Positions 44,498-53,130 of a stretch of DNA of 64,000 nucleotides are shown here, piece after piece (the stretch's first letter is position 1; every line of letters starts with the position of its first letter). The notes beneath the pieces were generated by a model, which made no database searches, was not told the origin of the DNA, and saw nothing but the letters and a program-made list of their open reading frames with translations. The stretch is taken from the NCBI GenBank assembly GCA_049509915.1, contig JBEKZL010000002.1, positions 5,412-69,411 of the forward strand, given 5' to 3'. Source of the DNA: JBEKYD01 sp049509915. GTDB taxonomy: Bacteria; Acidobacteriota; Terriglobia; Bryobacterales; Bryobacteraceae. Made by a program: the position numbers and the translations under genes.

Positions 44498-45234
44498 GGG
44501 CCGTGGGCGAGGTCGCCGGAATCGCGCTCGGAATCGTCTGCCCCATGGCCACTGAAGGCGAGGGGGCGGTCCGCTTTGTCGGTGACGTATTGGAGCGGTG
44601 CCAAGGGTTTCGGAACGTCAGATTTTTCGCCGTCCTGGACACGGTCAGCCGGGATGATACGTTGGAGCGCCTGCGGGGTCTCGAGAAAGAGGAGCCCCGC
44701 CTCTCGGTGGTCTGGGCGCCGGAAAACCGGAACCTGGTGGATGCCTATGTGCGCGGCTATCGTGAAGCGCTCGACGCCGGCAGCGACTGGATCCTCGAAA
44801 TCGATGCGGGTTTCAGCCATCAGCCGGCGGAGATCGGCGCTTTTTTCGAAAAGATGCGGCAGGGATACGACTGCGTCTTCGGCAGCCGCTTCATGAAGGG
44901 CGGAGCCATGACCGACATCTCTCCCGTGCGCTACATCGTCAGCCGCGGCGGTACGTTGTTAGCGAATCTTCTGCTCGGCACCGGGCTCAAGGACATGACC
45001 AGCGGATTCGAGCTGTTCTCGCGCGCGGCACTCGAAATGGTGCTTCGGCGCGGCATCCAGTCGCGAGCCCACTTCTTCCAGACCGAAATTAAGGCATACT
45101 GCCGCAATCTACGCGTTGCCGAGGTGCCGATTCACTATAGCAGCCCCAGCCCCGGCCTGAGTTCATCGGTCCTGTCCGACTCCTTCAAACAACTCTGGCG
45201 CCTTTACCTGCTGCGCCGCGCCGGTGCTTTGTAA
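44482..45234 (+). CDS. Family 2 glycosyltransferase
   Basis: A 250-aa GT-A enzyme. The first strand is IALGIVCPMATEGEGAVRFV, where the usual xVxVPxYNE is replaced by CPMATEGE. FFAVLDTVSRDDTLERLRGL and the metal site WILEIDAGFSHQPAEI (DxD-like DAG) follow. YDCVFGSRFMKGGAMTDISP and LKDMTSGFELFSRAALEMVL match polyprenyl-phosphate sugar synthases without the C-terminal membrane helices. ATG 44482 is inside the GNAT gene's last codons. The modified DxD makes metal binding uncertain. Confidence 0.8.
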   Translation: MGGVLGAVGEVAGIALGIVCPMATEGEGAVRFVGDVLERCQGFRNVRFFAVLDTVSRDDTLERLRGLEKEEPRLSVVWAPENRNLVDAYVRGYREALDAGSDWILEIDAGFSHQPAEIGAFFEKMRQGYDCVFGSRFMKGGAMTDISPVRYIVSRGGTLLANLLLGTGLKDMTSGFELFSRAALEMVLRRGIQSRAHFFQTEIKAYCRNLRVAEVPIHYSSPSPGLSSSVLSDSFKQLWRLYLLRRAGAL

Positions 45235-45245
45235 CCCGGGAAACG

Positions 45246-46274
45246 ATGAGCAAGACCAGCCTGGTGGTAACCTCGATTTCACCTCCGAATGCGGCGCTGC
45301 GGGAACTGGCGCGAGGCTGCCGGGAACGGGGTATCGCATTCTACCTCATCGGCGATACGTCCAGCCCGGCCGAATTTCACCTGGACGGCTGCGAGTTCTT
45401 CGGTATCTCTCGCCAGGAGGACGCCGGACTGCGGTTCGCCGCGCTATGTCCCAAACGCCACTACGCGCGCAAGAACATCGGCTATCTGCTCGCGATTCGG
45501 GATGGCGCCGAAATAATCCTGGAGACCGACGACGACAATCTCCCTCGTCCGAACTTCTGGAACCAGCGCAGCCGAAAACAGCATGTGGCGACCCTGCGAG
45601 ATGCCGGGTGGTTGAACGTCTATGGTTACTTTACCGACGACTTAGTCTGGCCGCGCGGGCTGCCTCTCGATGCCGTTCGGCGCCCGGTCCCGCCCTTCGA
45701 GACACTCTCCGTGGAATTGGTGGATTGCCCGATTCAGCAGGGTCTGGCGGATGGCAATCCCGACGTCGACGCGATCTTCCGCCTGCTCTTTCCACTTTCT
45801 CTCGAGTTTCGCGCAGACAGACGGGTCGCCCTCGGTCACGGCACCTGGTGCCCCTTCAATAGCCAGAACACAGCGTGGTGGCCGGACGCGTATCCCCTTC
45901 TGTATCTGCCCGCCCATTGCTCGTTTCGAATGACGGACATTTGGCGTAGCCTGGTTGCCCAGCGGATCGCCTGGGCGAATGGGTGGAGGGTCTTGTTCCA
46001 CGAGGCGACCGTGTGGCAGGACCGCAACCAGCACGACTTCATGCGCGATTTTCAGGACGAGATACCCGGATACCTGCACAATCGCCGGATTGCCGAAGCG
46101 CTCGATGCTCTGAGCCTCTCTCCCGATGTGGGGAATATTCCGGACAATCTGAGGCTCTGTTACGGGGAACTGGTGCGCCAGTCATGGCTCGATGCATGGG
46201 AATTGCCGCTGCTGGACGTGTGGCTGGACGATCTCTCTAAAATCCGGAAGCCCCAGGCGGGCGCACCGGCATAG
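45246..46274 (+). CDS. STELLO/DUF288-like putative glycosyltransferase
   Basis: A 342-aa protein with LVVTSISPPNAALRELARGC, then RHYARKNIGYLLAIRDGAEI and ILETDDDNLP. The yaRKNiGYL.Ai..Ga..I.EtDDDN signature is that of the DUF288/STELLO family; plant STELLO proteins act in the Golgi in cellulose-synthase assembly and are thought to be glycosyltransferases. HGTWCPFNSQNTAWWPDAYP, LLYLPAHCSFRMTDIWRSLV and RIAWANGWRVLFHEATVWQ follow. Directly downstream of a GT2 gene (11-nt gap) and upstream of a transketolase-like gene, so a role in a surface polysaccharide is likely. Confidence 0.72.
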   Translation: MSKTSLVVTSISPPNAALRELARGCRERGIAFYLIGDTSSPAEFHLDGCEFFGISRQEDAGLRFAALCPKRHYARKNIGYLLAIRDGAEIILETDDDNLPRPNFWNQRSRKQHVATLRDAGWLNVYGYFTDDLVWPRGLPLDAVRRPVPPFETLSVELVDCPIQQGLADGNPDVDAIFRLLFPLSLEFRADRRVALGHGTWCPFNSQNTAWWPDAYPLLYLPAHCSFRMTDIWRSLVAQRIAWANGWRVLFHEATVWQDRNQHDFMRDFQDEIPGYLHNRRIAEALDALSLSPDVGNIPDNLRLCYGELVRQSWLDAWELPLLDVWLDDLSKIRKPQAGAPA

Positions 46275-46330
46275 AAGCGCCTAGGGTTCGACGGTACCAG
46301 CGGCGCCGTTCAGGCCCTGAATTCCTCGCG

Positions 46331-47096
46331 TTGCCCGAAGCGGCCACGCAGAGCCGACAGATTGCCAGCCGTATCGGAGGCAACCTGTCGTGCCTCGATA
46401 TCCTGCTCGCGCTTTATCACGATGTGCTCGCGCAGCACGATATGTTCGTCTTGTCCAAGGGCCACGCTGCGGGGGCCCTCTACGTCACCTTGTGGTCGAT
46501 TGGGGCATTGAAGGAGGAAGACCTGAGACAGTTCCACGCCGATGGAACGCGGTTTGGCGGGACATCCCCCGCCTTAAGGATTGCCGCAGATTCCGTTCGC
46601 GACCGGGAGCCTCGGCCACGGTCTGAGCCTGGCAGCCGGATTGGCGTTGGGCAAGAAACTGAAGGGCGAGAAGGGGCGCGTCTTCTGCCTCACCTCGGAT
46701 GGAGAGTGGAATGAAGGCTCCAATTGGGAAGCCCTAATATTCCTCACGCATCGCCAGATCGACCACCTCACGCTCATCGTCGACTTGAATGGGCTGCAGG
46801 GGTTCGGCAGAACGCGCGACATCGCCAATTTAGGGCAACTCAGCGAGAAATTTCGCAGTTTCGGGCTACACACCGTTGAGGTGGACGGGCACGACCCCGC
46901 CGGCTTGGCCAGCGAGTTGGCGCGGGACGTGCCCGGTCCGCGAGCGATTGTAGCAAGAACCAAAAAGGGCTCCCATGTATCTTTTATGGAGGATGGGTTT
47001 GAGTGGCACTACCTGCCGTTGAATGAAGATCCGTACCATCAAGCTATCAGGGAATTGGATGACAAATGCGCAGCGCATTCTGCCGAACACTCCTAG
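46331..47096 (+). pseudogene. Transketolase-like N-terminal subunit, disrupted
   Basis: Thiamine-diphosphate enzyme subunit split over two frames. The first, from a TTG at 46331, has IGGNLSCLDILLALYHDVLA and MFVLSKGHAAGALYVTLWSI, then FHADGTRFGG. The second has LPQIPFATGSLGHGLSLAAG, the ThDP motif LTSDGEWNEGSNWEAL and LTLIVDLNGLQGFGRTRDIA, ending at 47096. Deleting one G in the GGG at 46559-46561 restores FGGHPPP, but an in-frame TAA (46575-46577) then remains before GLPQIPFATG, so at least two lesions exist. Split transketolases often occur in sugar-biosynthesis clusters. Not expected to be functional. Confidence 0.8.
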
Positions 47097-47686
47097 AGTT
47101 CTCTGCCAATCCGGAGTTTGTTTTTCTCACCGGGGATCTCGGGTTTCAGGCGCTCGAGCCCTTGCGGGATGCTATGGGCGAGCGGTTCATCAATGCTGGG
47201 GTTGCGGAGTAGAACATGGTCTCCGTGGCCGCCGGACTCGCGAAAATCGGCATGCGGCCATGGGTGTACAGCATAGCGCCGTTCCTTTATGCGCGTGCGT
47301 TCGAGCATATCTTGAGGGCCCAGTTCGGGCAGGGCTTTGCCCCTCTGGAAGCCGACTCTGTACACAGGTGGTACTGGAGCAACGGGCTGTCCGGAGAGGG
47401 CGCCATCACGATATGGAACCGATTGCAGCGCCCCGTGGAAGGAATATTCCAAGCATGCATCACCACGGGCTATATGGCGCCGGCCAAACTGGAACTCGTG
47501 TTTCGGGGCGAGCCTGAATTCGTGCCTCTCGACGCCGGCCGTTGCCCGCTTCGGCGGCGATGGCGCTTCGAGCCCGGCAAGAACGAGATTCTGATTCATT
47601 CGTATGAACACCGCGTGAGGGCGCCCAATGATTCGCGGTACATCATCTTCGGCGTGTACGATTGGAAGCTGACGCCTGTCGAGTGA
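47066..47686 (+). pseudogene. Transketolase-like C-terminal subunit, nonsense mutation and chimeric end
   Basis: ATG 47066 begins MRSAFCRTLLEFSANPEFVF then LTGDLGFQALEPLRDAMGER and FINAGVAE, which is the pyrimidine-binding domain start. Then a TAG (47210-47212) stands where the family has Gln in VAEQNM. Reading on gives NMVSVAAGLAKIGMRPWVYS, IAPFLYARAFEHI and then, near 47320, an abrupt change to GFAPLEADSVHRWYWSNGLS and IFGVYDWKLTPVE. That is a beta-sandwich-like tail of the kind at the ends of some membrane glycosyltransferases. So the gene has a nonsense codon and a deletion fusion to another gene's 3' end. Confidence 0.75.
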
Positions 47687-47768
47687 CGGTGAGGAGCCTC
47701 GCTGCGCCAGTCAACCTGCTCTCGCCGCGTATGTCGGCGGTGGCAAATCCGGCAAAGGGTGAGAGACT

Positions 47769-48686
47769 GTGGAGATGCGGCCGCGAACCAATCCGCCTAA
47801 ACGCTTGCACCTCCGTCTCACTTCTTTGGCCATCCTTCCTGCGCTGTTGGCCGCCGCTCCGCTCGGGATCGACCATGTCACCATCGCCGGGCGCGACTTG
47901 AAGGCTATGCGGGCCAGGCTGGCGGCGGCTGGGATCGAATCGCAGTACGGCGGGCCGCACAGCAACCATGCCACCGAGATGGCGCTGGTCAGCTTTCCCG
48001 ACGGGTCTTACCTGGAGTTGATGGGGATTCAGCCCCACGCGGACGCCGGGGCGGTGGCCGCGCACTACTGGGCGAAGCAACTGGAAGGGGACGCTGGTCC
48101 CTGCGCCTGGGCGATGCAGTCCCGGGACGTCGCGGCGGAAGCCAAACGCCTTGCGGCTGCCGGCGTGGTTGTGAGCGAACCATTGCACAGCGGGCGGACC
48201 CGCCCCGACGGTGTGCGGCTGGATTGGCAGACGGCGCGGGTGGGTCCCGAGCCGAACGGCACCTTCTTTCCGTTCCTGATCCAGGATGTTACGGAGCGCG
48301 CCTTGCGCGCCTTTCCCACCGGCCAGCCCACCACCAGCGCCTTCCGAGGAGTGGCCAAGGTGGTGATTGCGGTCCGCGACCTGGATGGCGCGGTCGGCCG
48401 CTTCCGCCGGGCTTATGGCCTTCCCGCCCCGCTGCACCAGGCGGACCCGGGCTTCCAGGCGCGACTAGCCAGCTTCGACGGGACTCCGGTGGTGCTGGCG
48501 GCGCCATCGAGCGCAGATTCGTGGCTCAACGAACGGCTGGAGAAGTTTGGCCAGGGCCCCTGCGCCTTCATTCTTGCCGCGGCAAACGGCCTCGCCTTTC
48601 ACGCCGCCGGCAAGACCCGATGGTTCGGCGTGGACGTTTCCTGGTTTGACGCCGAAAGACTCGGCTGGCGCCTGGGCTGGGAATGA
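47769..48686 (+). CDS. Glyoxalase/VOC-like protein with signal peptide
   Basis: A 305-aa protein from GTG 47769 (ATG 47775 also possible). A basic N-terminus and a hydrophobic stretch (LTSLAILPALLAAAPLG) suggest export. Then a Glyoxalase_3-type VOC domain: IDHVTIAGRDLKAMRARLAA, ALVSFPDGSYLELMGIQP and a second half VAKVVIAVRDLDGAVGRFRR-AYGL. HVTIAG His and the E of YLELMG are usual metal-binding positions. Single gene; substrate unknown. Confidence 0.78.
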   Translation: MEMRPRTNPPKRLHLRLTSLAILPALLAAAPLGIDHVTIAGRDLKAMRARLAAAGIESQYGGPHSNHATEMALVSFPDGSYLELMGIQPHADAGAVAAHYWAKQLEGDAGPCAWAMQSRDVAAEAKRLAAAGVVVSEPLHSGRTRPDGVRLDWQTARVGPEPNGTFFPFLIQDVTERALRAFPTGQPTTSAFRGVAKVVIAVRDLDGAVGRFRRAYGLPAPLHQADPGFQARLASFDGTPVVLAAPSSADSWLNERLEKFGQGPCAFILAAANGLAFHAAGKTRWFGVDVSWFDAERLGWRLGWE

Positions 48687-48708
48687 TGGAGCTGTCAGCT
48701 CATTGTTC

Positions 48709-51165
48709 TCACTCGCAGCGCAGCGCGTCCATCGGATCGATCCTCACGGCCCTTCGCGCGGGGATGTAGATCGCCAGTGCGGCCGCGGCGGCCAGGGTCA
48801 GGGGGATGGCGACGAAGGTTGCCGGGTCGCCGGCGGCGACGCCGAACAGCAGCGAGGCCAGCAGGCGCGCCAGCACGACCGCGGCCACAAGACCCAATAC
48901 CAGGCCCACCCCGGCCGTTGCCATGCCTCGCCGGAACAGCATGCCCATCACCCTGGAGCGCTGCGCGCCCAGCGCCATGCGGATGCCGATATCGTGAGTC
49001 TCTTGCGCCACCAGGTAGGACATCACTCCGTACACGCCGATCGACGAGAGAATCAGCGCGAGCGCGCCGAAGATTGCCATTTCCCAGGCAACGTAGGCGA
49101 TGCCGAGCGTGCGGTGCCTCACTACTTCCTCCATGCTTAGAACGCTGGGCGCCGGCTGCTGCTTGTCCACGGCGTGGAGGGCCGCGCTCACCGACCGGGC
49201 GGCTCGCCGGGAGTCGCCGTGCGTACGCAACCCGATATCCATAAACCGCAGCCTCTCCTGCGCATACGGCACGTAAATAACGGTGCGCGGGGAGCGGTCG
49301 AAGGCATCATAGGGAATGTCGTCCACCACGCCAACAATGGTCGTCCAAACGGCCGGTCCGTCGGTTCTGTCGACGCGAAAGCGTTTGCCTAGCGGCGAGT
49401 CCTCGCCGGGGAACCAGGTGCGCACCGTGTGTGCGCTGACGACGGCGACGGGCGTCGAATCGGCGGTGTCCGAAGCCGAGAGCAGGCGCCCTTTCAGCAA
49501 GCCAATGTGAAGGGTACGAAACAGATTGGGGCTGGCCGCCTGGTATAGGGCTTCGGGTTGCCGGCCGGGCGCCGGCGGTCTGCCTTCGATGGTGACGGGG
49601 ATGGACGAATCGTGGCCCCTGTACGGCAATCTGGTCACGGCCGCGGCGGATTCCACCCCCGGAATCGCCGCCATACGTTCCAGCACATCGCGGTAATAGG
49701 CGCTCACGTCCGCGGCGGCCGGGTACTTGCGTTCGGAGATGGCCAGGCGAGCCGTCAACAGGCTGGACGGTTCGAAGACGCGGGCGTTTCCGGCGACCGA
49801 ACTCAAGCCCCGCGCCAACAGGCTTGCGCCCACCAGCAGCACCACGGAAAGCGCGATCTCGGCAGCCACCAGGATGCCGCGCAGGCGAAGTTTCGAGCGG
49901 CTTGAAGACGATCCCCGGCCGCCCTCGTTCAAAATCCGGGTCAGATTTGGGCGCGAGCATTGCAAGGCGGGCGCCAGCCCCGCCAGGATGCCGCTTGCCA
50001 CCGCGGCGAGCATGGTAAAGGCCAGCACACGGCCGTCCAGGCTCATCTGGCTCCATCCCGGAATATAGCGGGCTTCGTCGGCAGGCATGCTGGCCTGGAT
50101 GGCCGCGATACCCCAACTGGCCAGCGCCAGCCCGGCTAATCCGCCGCCCAGCGCGAGCAGCAGGCTCTCGCTGAGAAACTGCACCACCAGGTGCCGCCGC
50201 GACGCCCCCAGCGAGATGCGCAAAGCCACCTCCCGCGTTCGCCCCAACCCGCGGGCAAACTGCAGGTTGGCTACGTTCACGCAGGCCACCAGCAGCACGA
50301 ACAGAACCGCGCCAAACCCCAGAAACAGGTAATCACGAAACAGCGGCCCCAGCAGGAACCGGTGCATGGGGATAATGCGAAAGCGGCGGTCGCGATTGGT
50401 GTCCGGGTACTGCCGGGCCAGGCGCGCCGCGATGGTGTCGAGTTCCGCCTGCGCGCCAGGAATGCCCATTTCCGGCTTGAGCACTCCAATCACGGCAACG
50501 TAAGAGCGGTCCCGGGAACGCCGTTCTTCCTTGCTGAAGGATAGCGGCGTCCACAACTCGGAGGTTAGCGGGAATTCGAACCGGGCCGGCGCGACGCCAA
50601 TGACCAGATACTCCATCTCGTCCAGGCGGATCTTCTTGCCGACGATGTTGCGGTCGGCGGCGAAACGGCGCTTCCAGAGTGAATCGCTCAGTATGGCGAC
50701 GTGGTCATTACCCTCCTGGTCCTCGCCCATGGCAAAGCCGCGGCCCAAGGCCGGCCGCACCCCCAACGCGGAGAAGAAGTTGGGTCTTACGCGAAACTGG
50801 TTGATACGCTCCAGCTCGCCATCGTTACCGGCGATGTTGGCCGCGCCGCCTTCCCAGGCCGTGACCTGCTCGAAACAGGTCTGCTGGCGATCGATATCGG
50901 TGGCGTCGGCCGGGCTGACCGCCTTCCAACCGGTCGGATCGTCGTTCACGCGCTCGGTCACCACCGTCAGGCGGTCCAGATCGAGCGCCGGCATGGGCTT
51001 CCACAAAATGGAGTCGATAGCGCTAAAAATAGCCGTCGTGGCGCCGATGCCCAGCGCCAGCGTGGCCACTGCGGCGGCCATATAGCCCGGCGACTTGCGC
51101 AGCGTCCGCAGACCGAATCGGATATCCTGCCAAAGCTTCACATCTGTATCATCGGCACGTCGCAT
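48709..51165 (-). CDS. ADOP family duplicated ABC permease (MacB-like)
   Basis: An 818-aa inner-membrane protein with the acidobacterial duplicated orphan permease layout. N-terminal LWQDIRFGLRTLRKSPGYMA, a TM helix, a periplasmic MacB_PCD domain (about 55-240) and FtsX helices (VACVNVANLQFARGLGRTRE, VALRISLGASRRHLVVQFL). A second MacB domain (about 470-650) and FtsX helices (THDIGIRMALGAQRSRVMGM) follow. GTG 51141 eight codons in is an alternative start. No ATPase gene is adjacent, matching the orphan habit of this family; a PadR regulator often nearby is about 3.5 kb away here. Substrate unknown. Confidence 0.93.
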   Translation of the reverse strand: MRRADDTDVKLWQDIRFGLRTLRKSPGYMAAAVATLALGIGATTAIFSAIDSILWKPMPALDLDRLTVVTERVNDDPTGWKAVSPADATDIDRQQTCFEQVTAWEGGAANIAGNDGELERINQFRVRPNFFSALGVRPALGRGFAMGEDQEGNDHVAILSDSLWKRRFAADRNIVGKKIRLDEMEYLVIGVAPARFEFPLTSELWTPLSFSKEERRSRDRSYVAVIGVLKPEMGIPGAQAELDTIAARLARQYPDTNRDRRFRIIPMHRFLLGPLFRDYLFLGFGAVLFVLLVACVNVANLQFARGLGRTREVALRISLGASRRHLVVQFLSESLLLALGGGLAGLALASWGIAAIQASMPADEARYIPGWSQMSLDGRVLAFTMLAAVASGILAGLAPALQCSRPNLTRILNEGGRGSSSSRSKLRLRGILVAAEIALSVVLLVGASLLARGLSSVAGNARVFEPSSLLTARLAISERKYPAAADVSAYYRDVLERMAAIPGVESAAAVTRLPYRGHDSSIPVTIEGRPPAPGRQPEALYQAASPNLFRTLHIGLLKGRLLSASDTADSTPVAVVSAHTVRTWFPGEDSPLGKRFRVDRTDGPAVWTTIVGVVDDIPYDAFDRSPRTVIYVPYAQERLRFMDIGLRTHGDSRRAARSVSAALHAVDKQQPAPSVLSMEEVVRHRTLGIAYVAWEMAIFGALALILSSIGVYGVMSYLVAQETHDIGIRMALGAQRSRVMGMLFRRGMATAGVGLVLGLVAAVVLARLLASLLFGVAAGDPATFVAIPLTLAAAAALAIYIPARRAVRIDPMDALRCE

Positions 51166-51249
51166 GCCAAGCTAAGGCATTGAGAAATCTCGGGGGGACG
51201 CGGCGGAGACTGTCCGTTTTCGGGACGATTGATCCCGTTGCGCGGCGGG

Positions 51250-51993
51250 TTACTCGTGTTTCTCCAGTTGCAGGGTAATGGTACCGATGGTGAACGGCAT
51301 GCGCACGCGGATCTGTACCGGCAGCCGGCGGCGGTCGTCGCTCAACCAGATTTCGAGGTGAGCCGGGCGTTTGTACAGAACATTATTAAAAAGGTAAGCC
51401 TCCGAGCGGATGGTATGGAACATACCGTCCGGGGTTTTGACGTCCTCCCGCGCCTGGCCTTCCACTTTCGCCATCACCGCTTTTTTCCCGTCGCTCACGG
51501 CCACCATGCGGCTCTGGGCGGGTTCGAGATTGAGCGTGCGCAGCAGGTAGAGGCCGCCGGGAACGTCGTGGACACACGCAGGGGTGTCGATTTCGTGGGA
51601 GAGAATGACAGCGTTCTTCAACCGGTCGCGTTCGACGTAGGAGGCCTTGTGAGCCGACAGGTCGAAGGTGATCTTCGTTTCGCGCTGGCGGCTGCCTTCG
51701 TAGGCGGTCAACTGCACGCTTTCGGTGCACAGCGCCGGATTCAGGGTAGAGCTATATTGATCGGCTACGTGAAAGAATTTGGAGATCAGGCCGACCGAAT
51801 CGAGCTGCATGGCGACCTGCCAGCCTTCGCGCGACTGCTCCAGAGATAGCCTGGCCTTGCCCGCGGTGATCAGGCGCCATTCCACGTTGTAGAAAAGGGT
51901 TTCCCGCGACGGCAGCGCTGGCGCCGACGCTTGAGGCATCGCCGGGCAAACGATCACCAATAGCGGCAGACCCAGCCGCAACAAAGGACGCAT
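51250..51993 (-). CDS. DUF3108 family secreted protein
   Basis: A 247-aa protein with signal peptide MRPLLRLGLPLLVIVCPAMP-QAS. The mature body has ETLFYNVEWRLITAGKARLS, QVAMQLDSVGLISKFFHVAD and FDLSAHKASYVERD. VPGGLYLLRTLNLEPAQSRM and EIWLSDDRRRLPVQIRVRMP complete the DUF3108 pattern, a beta-barrel-like lipocalin-type domain found in the periplasm. Single gene, 84 nt from the ADOP permease start and on the same strand; a link between them is not established. Confidence 0.88.
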   Translation of the reverse strand: MRPLLRLGLPLLVIVCPAMPQASAPALPSRETLFYNVEWRLITAGKARLSLEQSREGWQVAMQLDSVGLISKFFHVADQYSSTLNPALCTESVQLTAYEGSRQRETKITFDLSAHKASYVERDRLKNAVILSHEIDTPACVHDVPGGLYLLRTLNLEPAQSRMVAVSDGKKAVMAKVEGQAREDVKTPDGMFHTIRSEAYLFNNVLYKRPAHLEIWLSDDRRRLPVQIRVRMPFTIGTITLQLEKHE

Positions 51994-52084
51994 GAATTGT
52001 CAGTGTCGCACGAAGCGGCATCGGCATGCGAAATGGGCGGGTGGCCACCAGGCTGCTGGCGGCAGCCTGAGCGGGGTATCGACT

Positions 52085-52675
52085 TTAGCAGTGCGCGTGC
52101 GCAAGCTCCGCCTCGCTATCATCTTCCGCCAGCATGGCATCGTCCTCCAGCCGGTCCACAGGGGGTAGCTTTGGAGTCTTGGATTTCCCAAAGCGGTCGC
52201 GGGCAAGGGCTCGCAGAACATACGCAAGCACATACACCATACCCAACGGCGATCCGGTGACCAAATGCGTCACAATGCAGCGCCCAATCCGCCCGTGGAT
52301 ATCGCGGAGCTTCGCCTTCGCCTCTTCGGACGGGATCGCGTCAATTGCACTCATCAGTTTTTGGTGAGGTCTCTCCGTGATCTGTGGTGTGAAGGACCCC
52401 GCCGCCATGCTGCTGAGCACGAGGCGGGAAAACGTCAGCATATGGCTAAATCGAATGAGGCTATTCAGCAAAGTTCGCAAGCGGCCGTATGCGGTCTCGT
52501 CGAAGCCAATGCCGCCGTCGGCAGCATAGTCGAAAAGCTCGTCGCGCAGGGCGAATAGTTTCTGGCGGGTGCAGTCGACACGATACTCTCTGACGCCGAA
52601 GTAAACGAGAGCCCAGAGTAGCAACAGCCCTAGCCCGGAGTGCAGGGCGGTAATAGCCGATTCCATCGAAATCAT
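52085..52675 (-). CDS. Membrane-associated protein of unknown function (two-gene module, second)
   Basis: A 196-aa protein with an N-terminal helix (SGLGLLLLWALVYFGVREYR) and then a helical soluble region (VDCTRQKLFALRDELFDYAA, SLIRFSHMLTFSRLVLSSMA). A second hydrophobic stretch follows (VTGSPLGMVYVLAYVLRALA). The phrase RQKLFALRDELFD recurs in small proteins often seen in accessory regions. The ATGA overlaps the preceding gene's stop by four bases. Lower GC than neighbours. Function unknown. Confidence 0.6.
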   Translation of the reverse strand: MISMESAITALHSGLGLLLLWALVYFGVREYRVDCTRQKLFALRDELFDYAADGGIGFDETAYGRLRTLLNSLIRFSHMLTFSRLVLSSMAAGSFTPQITERPHQKLMSAIDAIPSEEAKAKLRDIHGRIGRCIVTHLVTGSPLGMVYVLAYVLRALARDRFGKSKTPKLPPVDRLEDDAMLAEDDSEAELAHAHC

Positions 52676-53070
52676 TCCCTATCCTCCTTTCGAGTAGTCC
52701 CTCGCCCGGTTAGACGGCTGGACGAGCGTCTTGGATCCAACCGCTCTTCAAGCTCGCGATTGCGCCTTGCCAGGTATTCGGTTTTGTCCCTACGCAGTTT
52801 CCGTTCCCGAATCCCATATAAAACGCCGCCAGCGCCGGCCGCATACGATATCGATTGCGATATCGACATTTGTGCCAGGAACTTTATGCCGATATCCGCA
52901 AAAGTGTACTTTCCCGCTAGTGACTCAACTGCACCAGTCAACCAATAGATTATCAGAGCCAAGGAACCGTACTGAACCAGGGCCTTAAGCACGCCTCCGA
53001 CGTTGTCGGCATCACGAAGGTAAAAGGCCCACTTCCCTTCGACATCGGCGCGTCTGACCGAGGTTGTCAT
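52672..53070 (-). CDS. Small membrane protein of unknown function (two-gene module, first)
   Basis: A 132-aa protein with two hydrophobic segments (LVQYGSLALIIYWLTGAVES and ISYAAGAGGVLYGI) and a charged helical tail (RERKLRRDKTEYLARRNREL). The tail ends DPRRSSSRLTGRGTTRKED. It starts the module and overlaps its partner's ATG by four bases (ATGA), so they are made together, probably as a membrane complex. No known family. Lower GC than the surrounding genes, as in its partner. Confidence 0.6.
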   Translation of the reverse strand: MTTSVRRADVEGKWAFYLRDADNVGGVLKALVQYGSLALIIYWLTGAVESLAGKYTFADIGIKFLAQMSISQSISYAAGAGGVLYGIRERKLRRDKTEYLARRNRELEERLDPRRSSSRLTGRGTTRKEDRE

Positions 53071-53130
53071 TGGCTCCGTACTACATGTTATACCCTTTCA
53101 CCATCCGTCCCTGGTCAGCGAACGCCGGCC

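Noticed and set aside
46285..46305. tRNA-like GGGTTCGAC segment
   Set aside because: Resembles a T-loop, but no cloverleaf or acceptor stem can be drawn around it.
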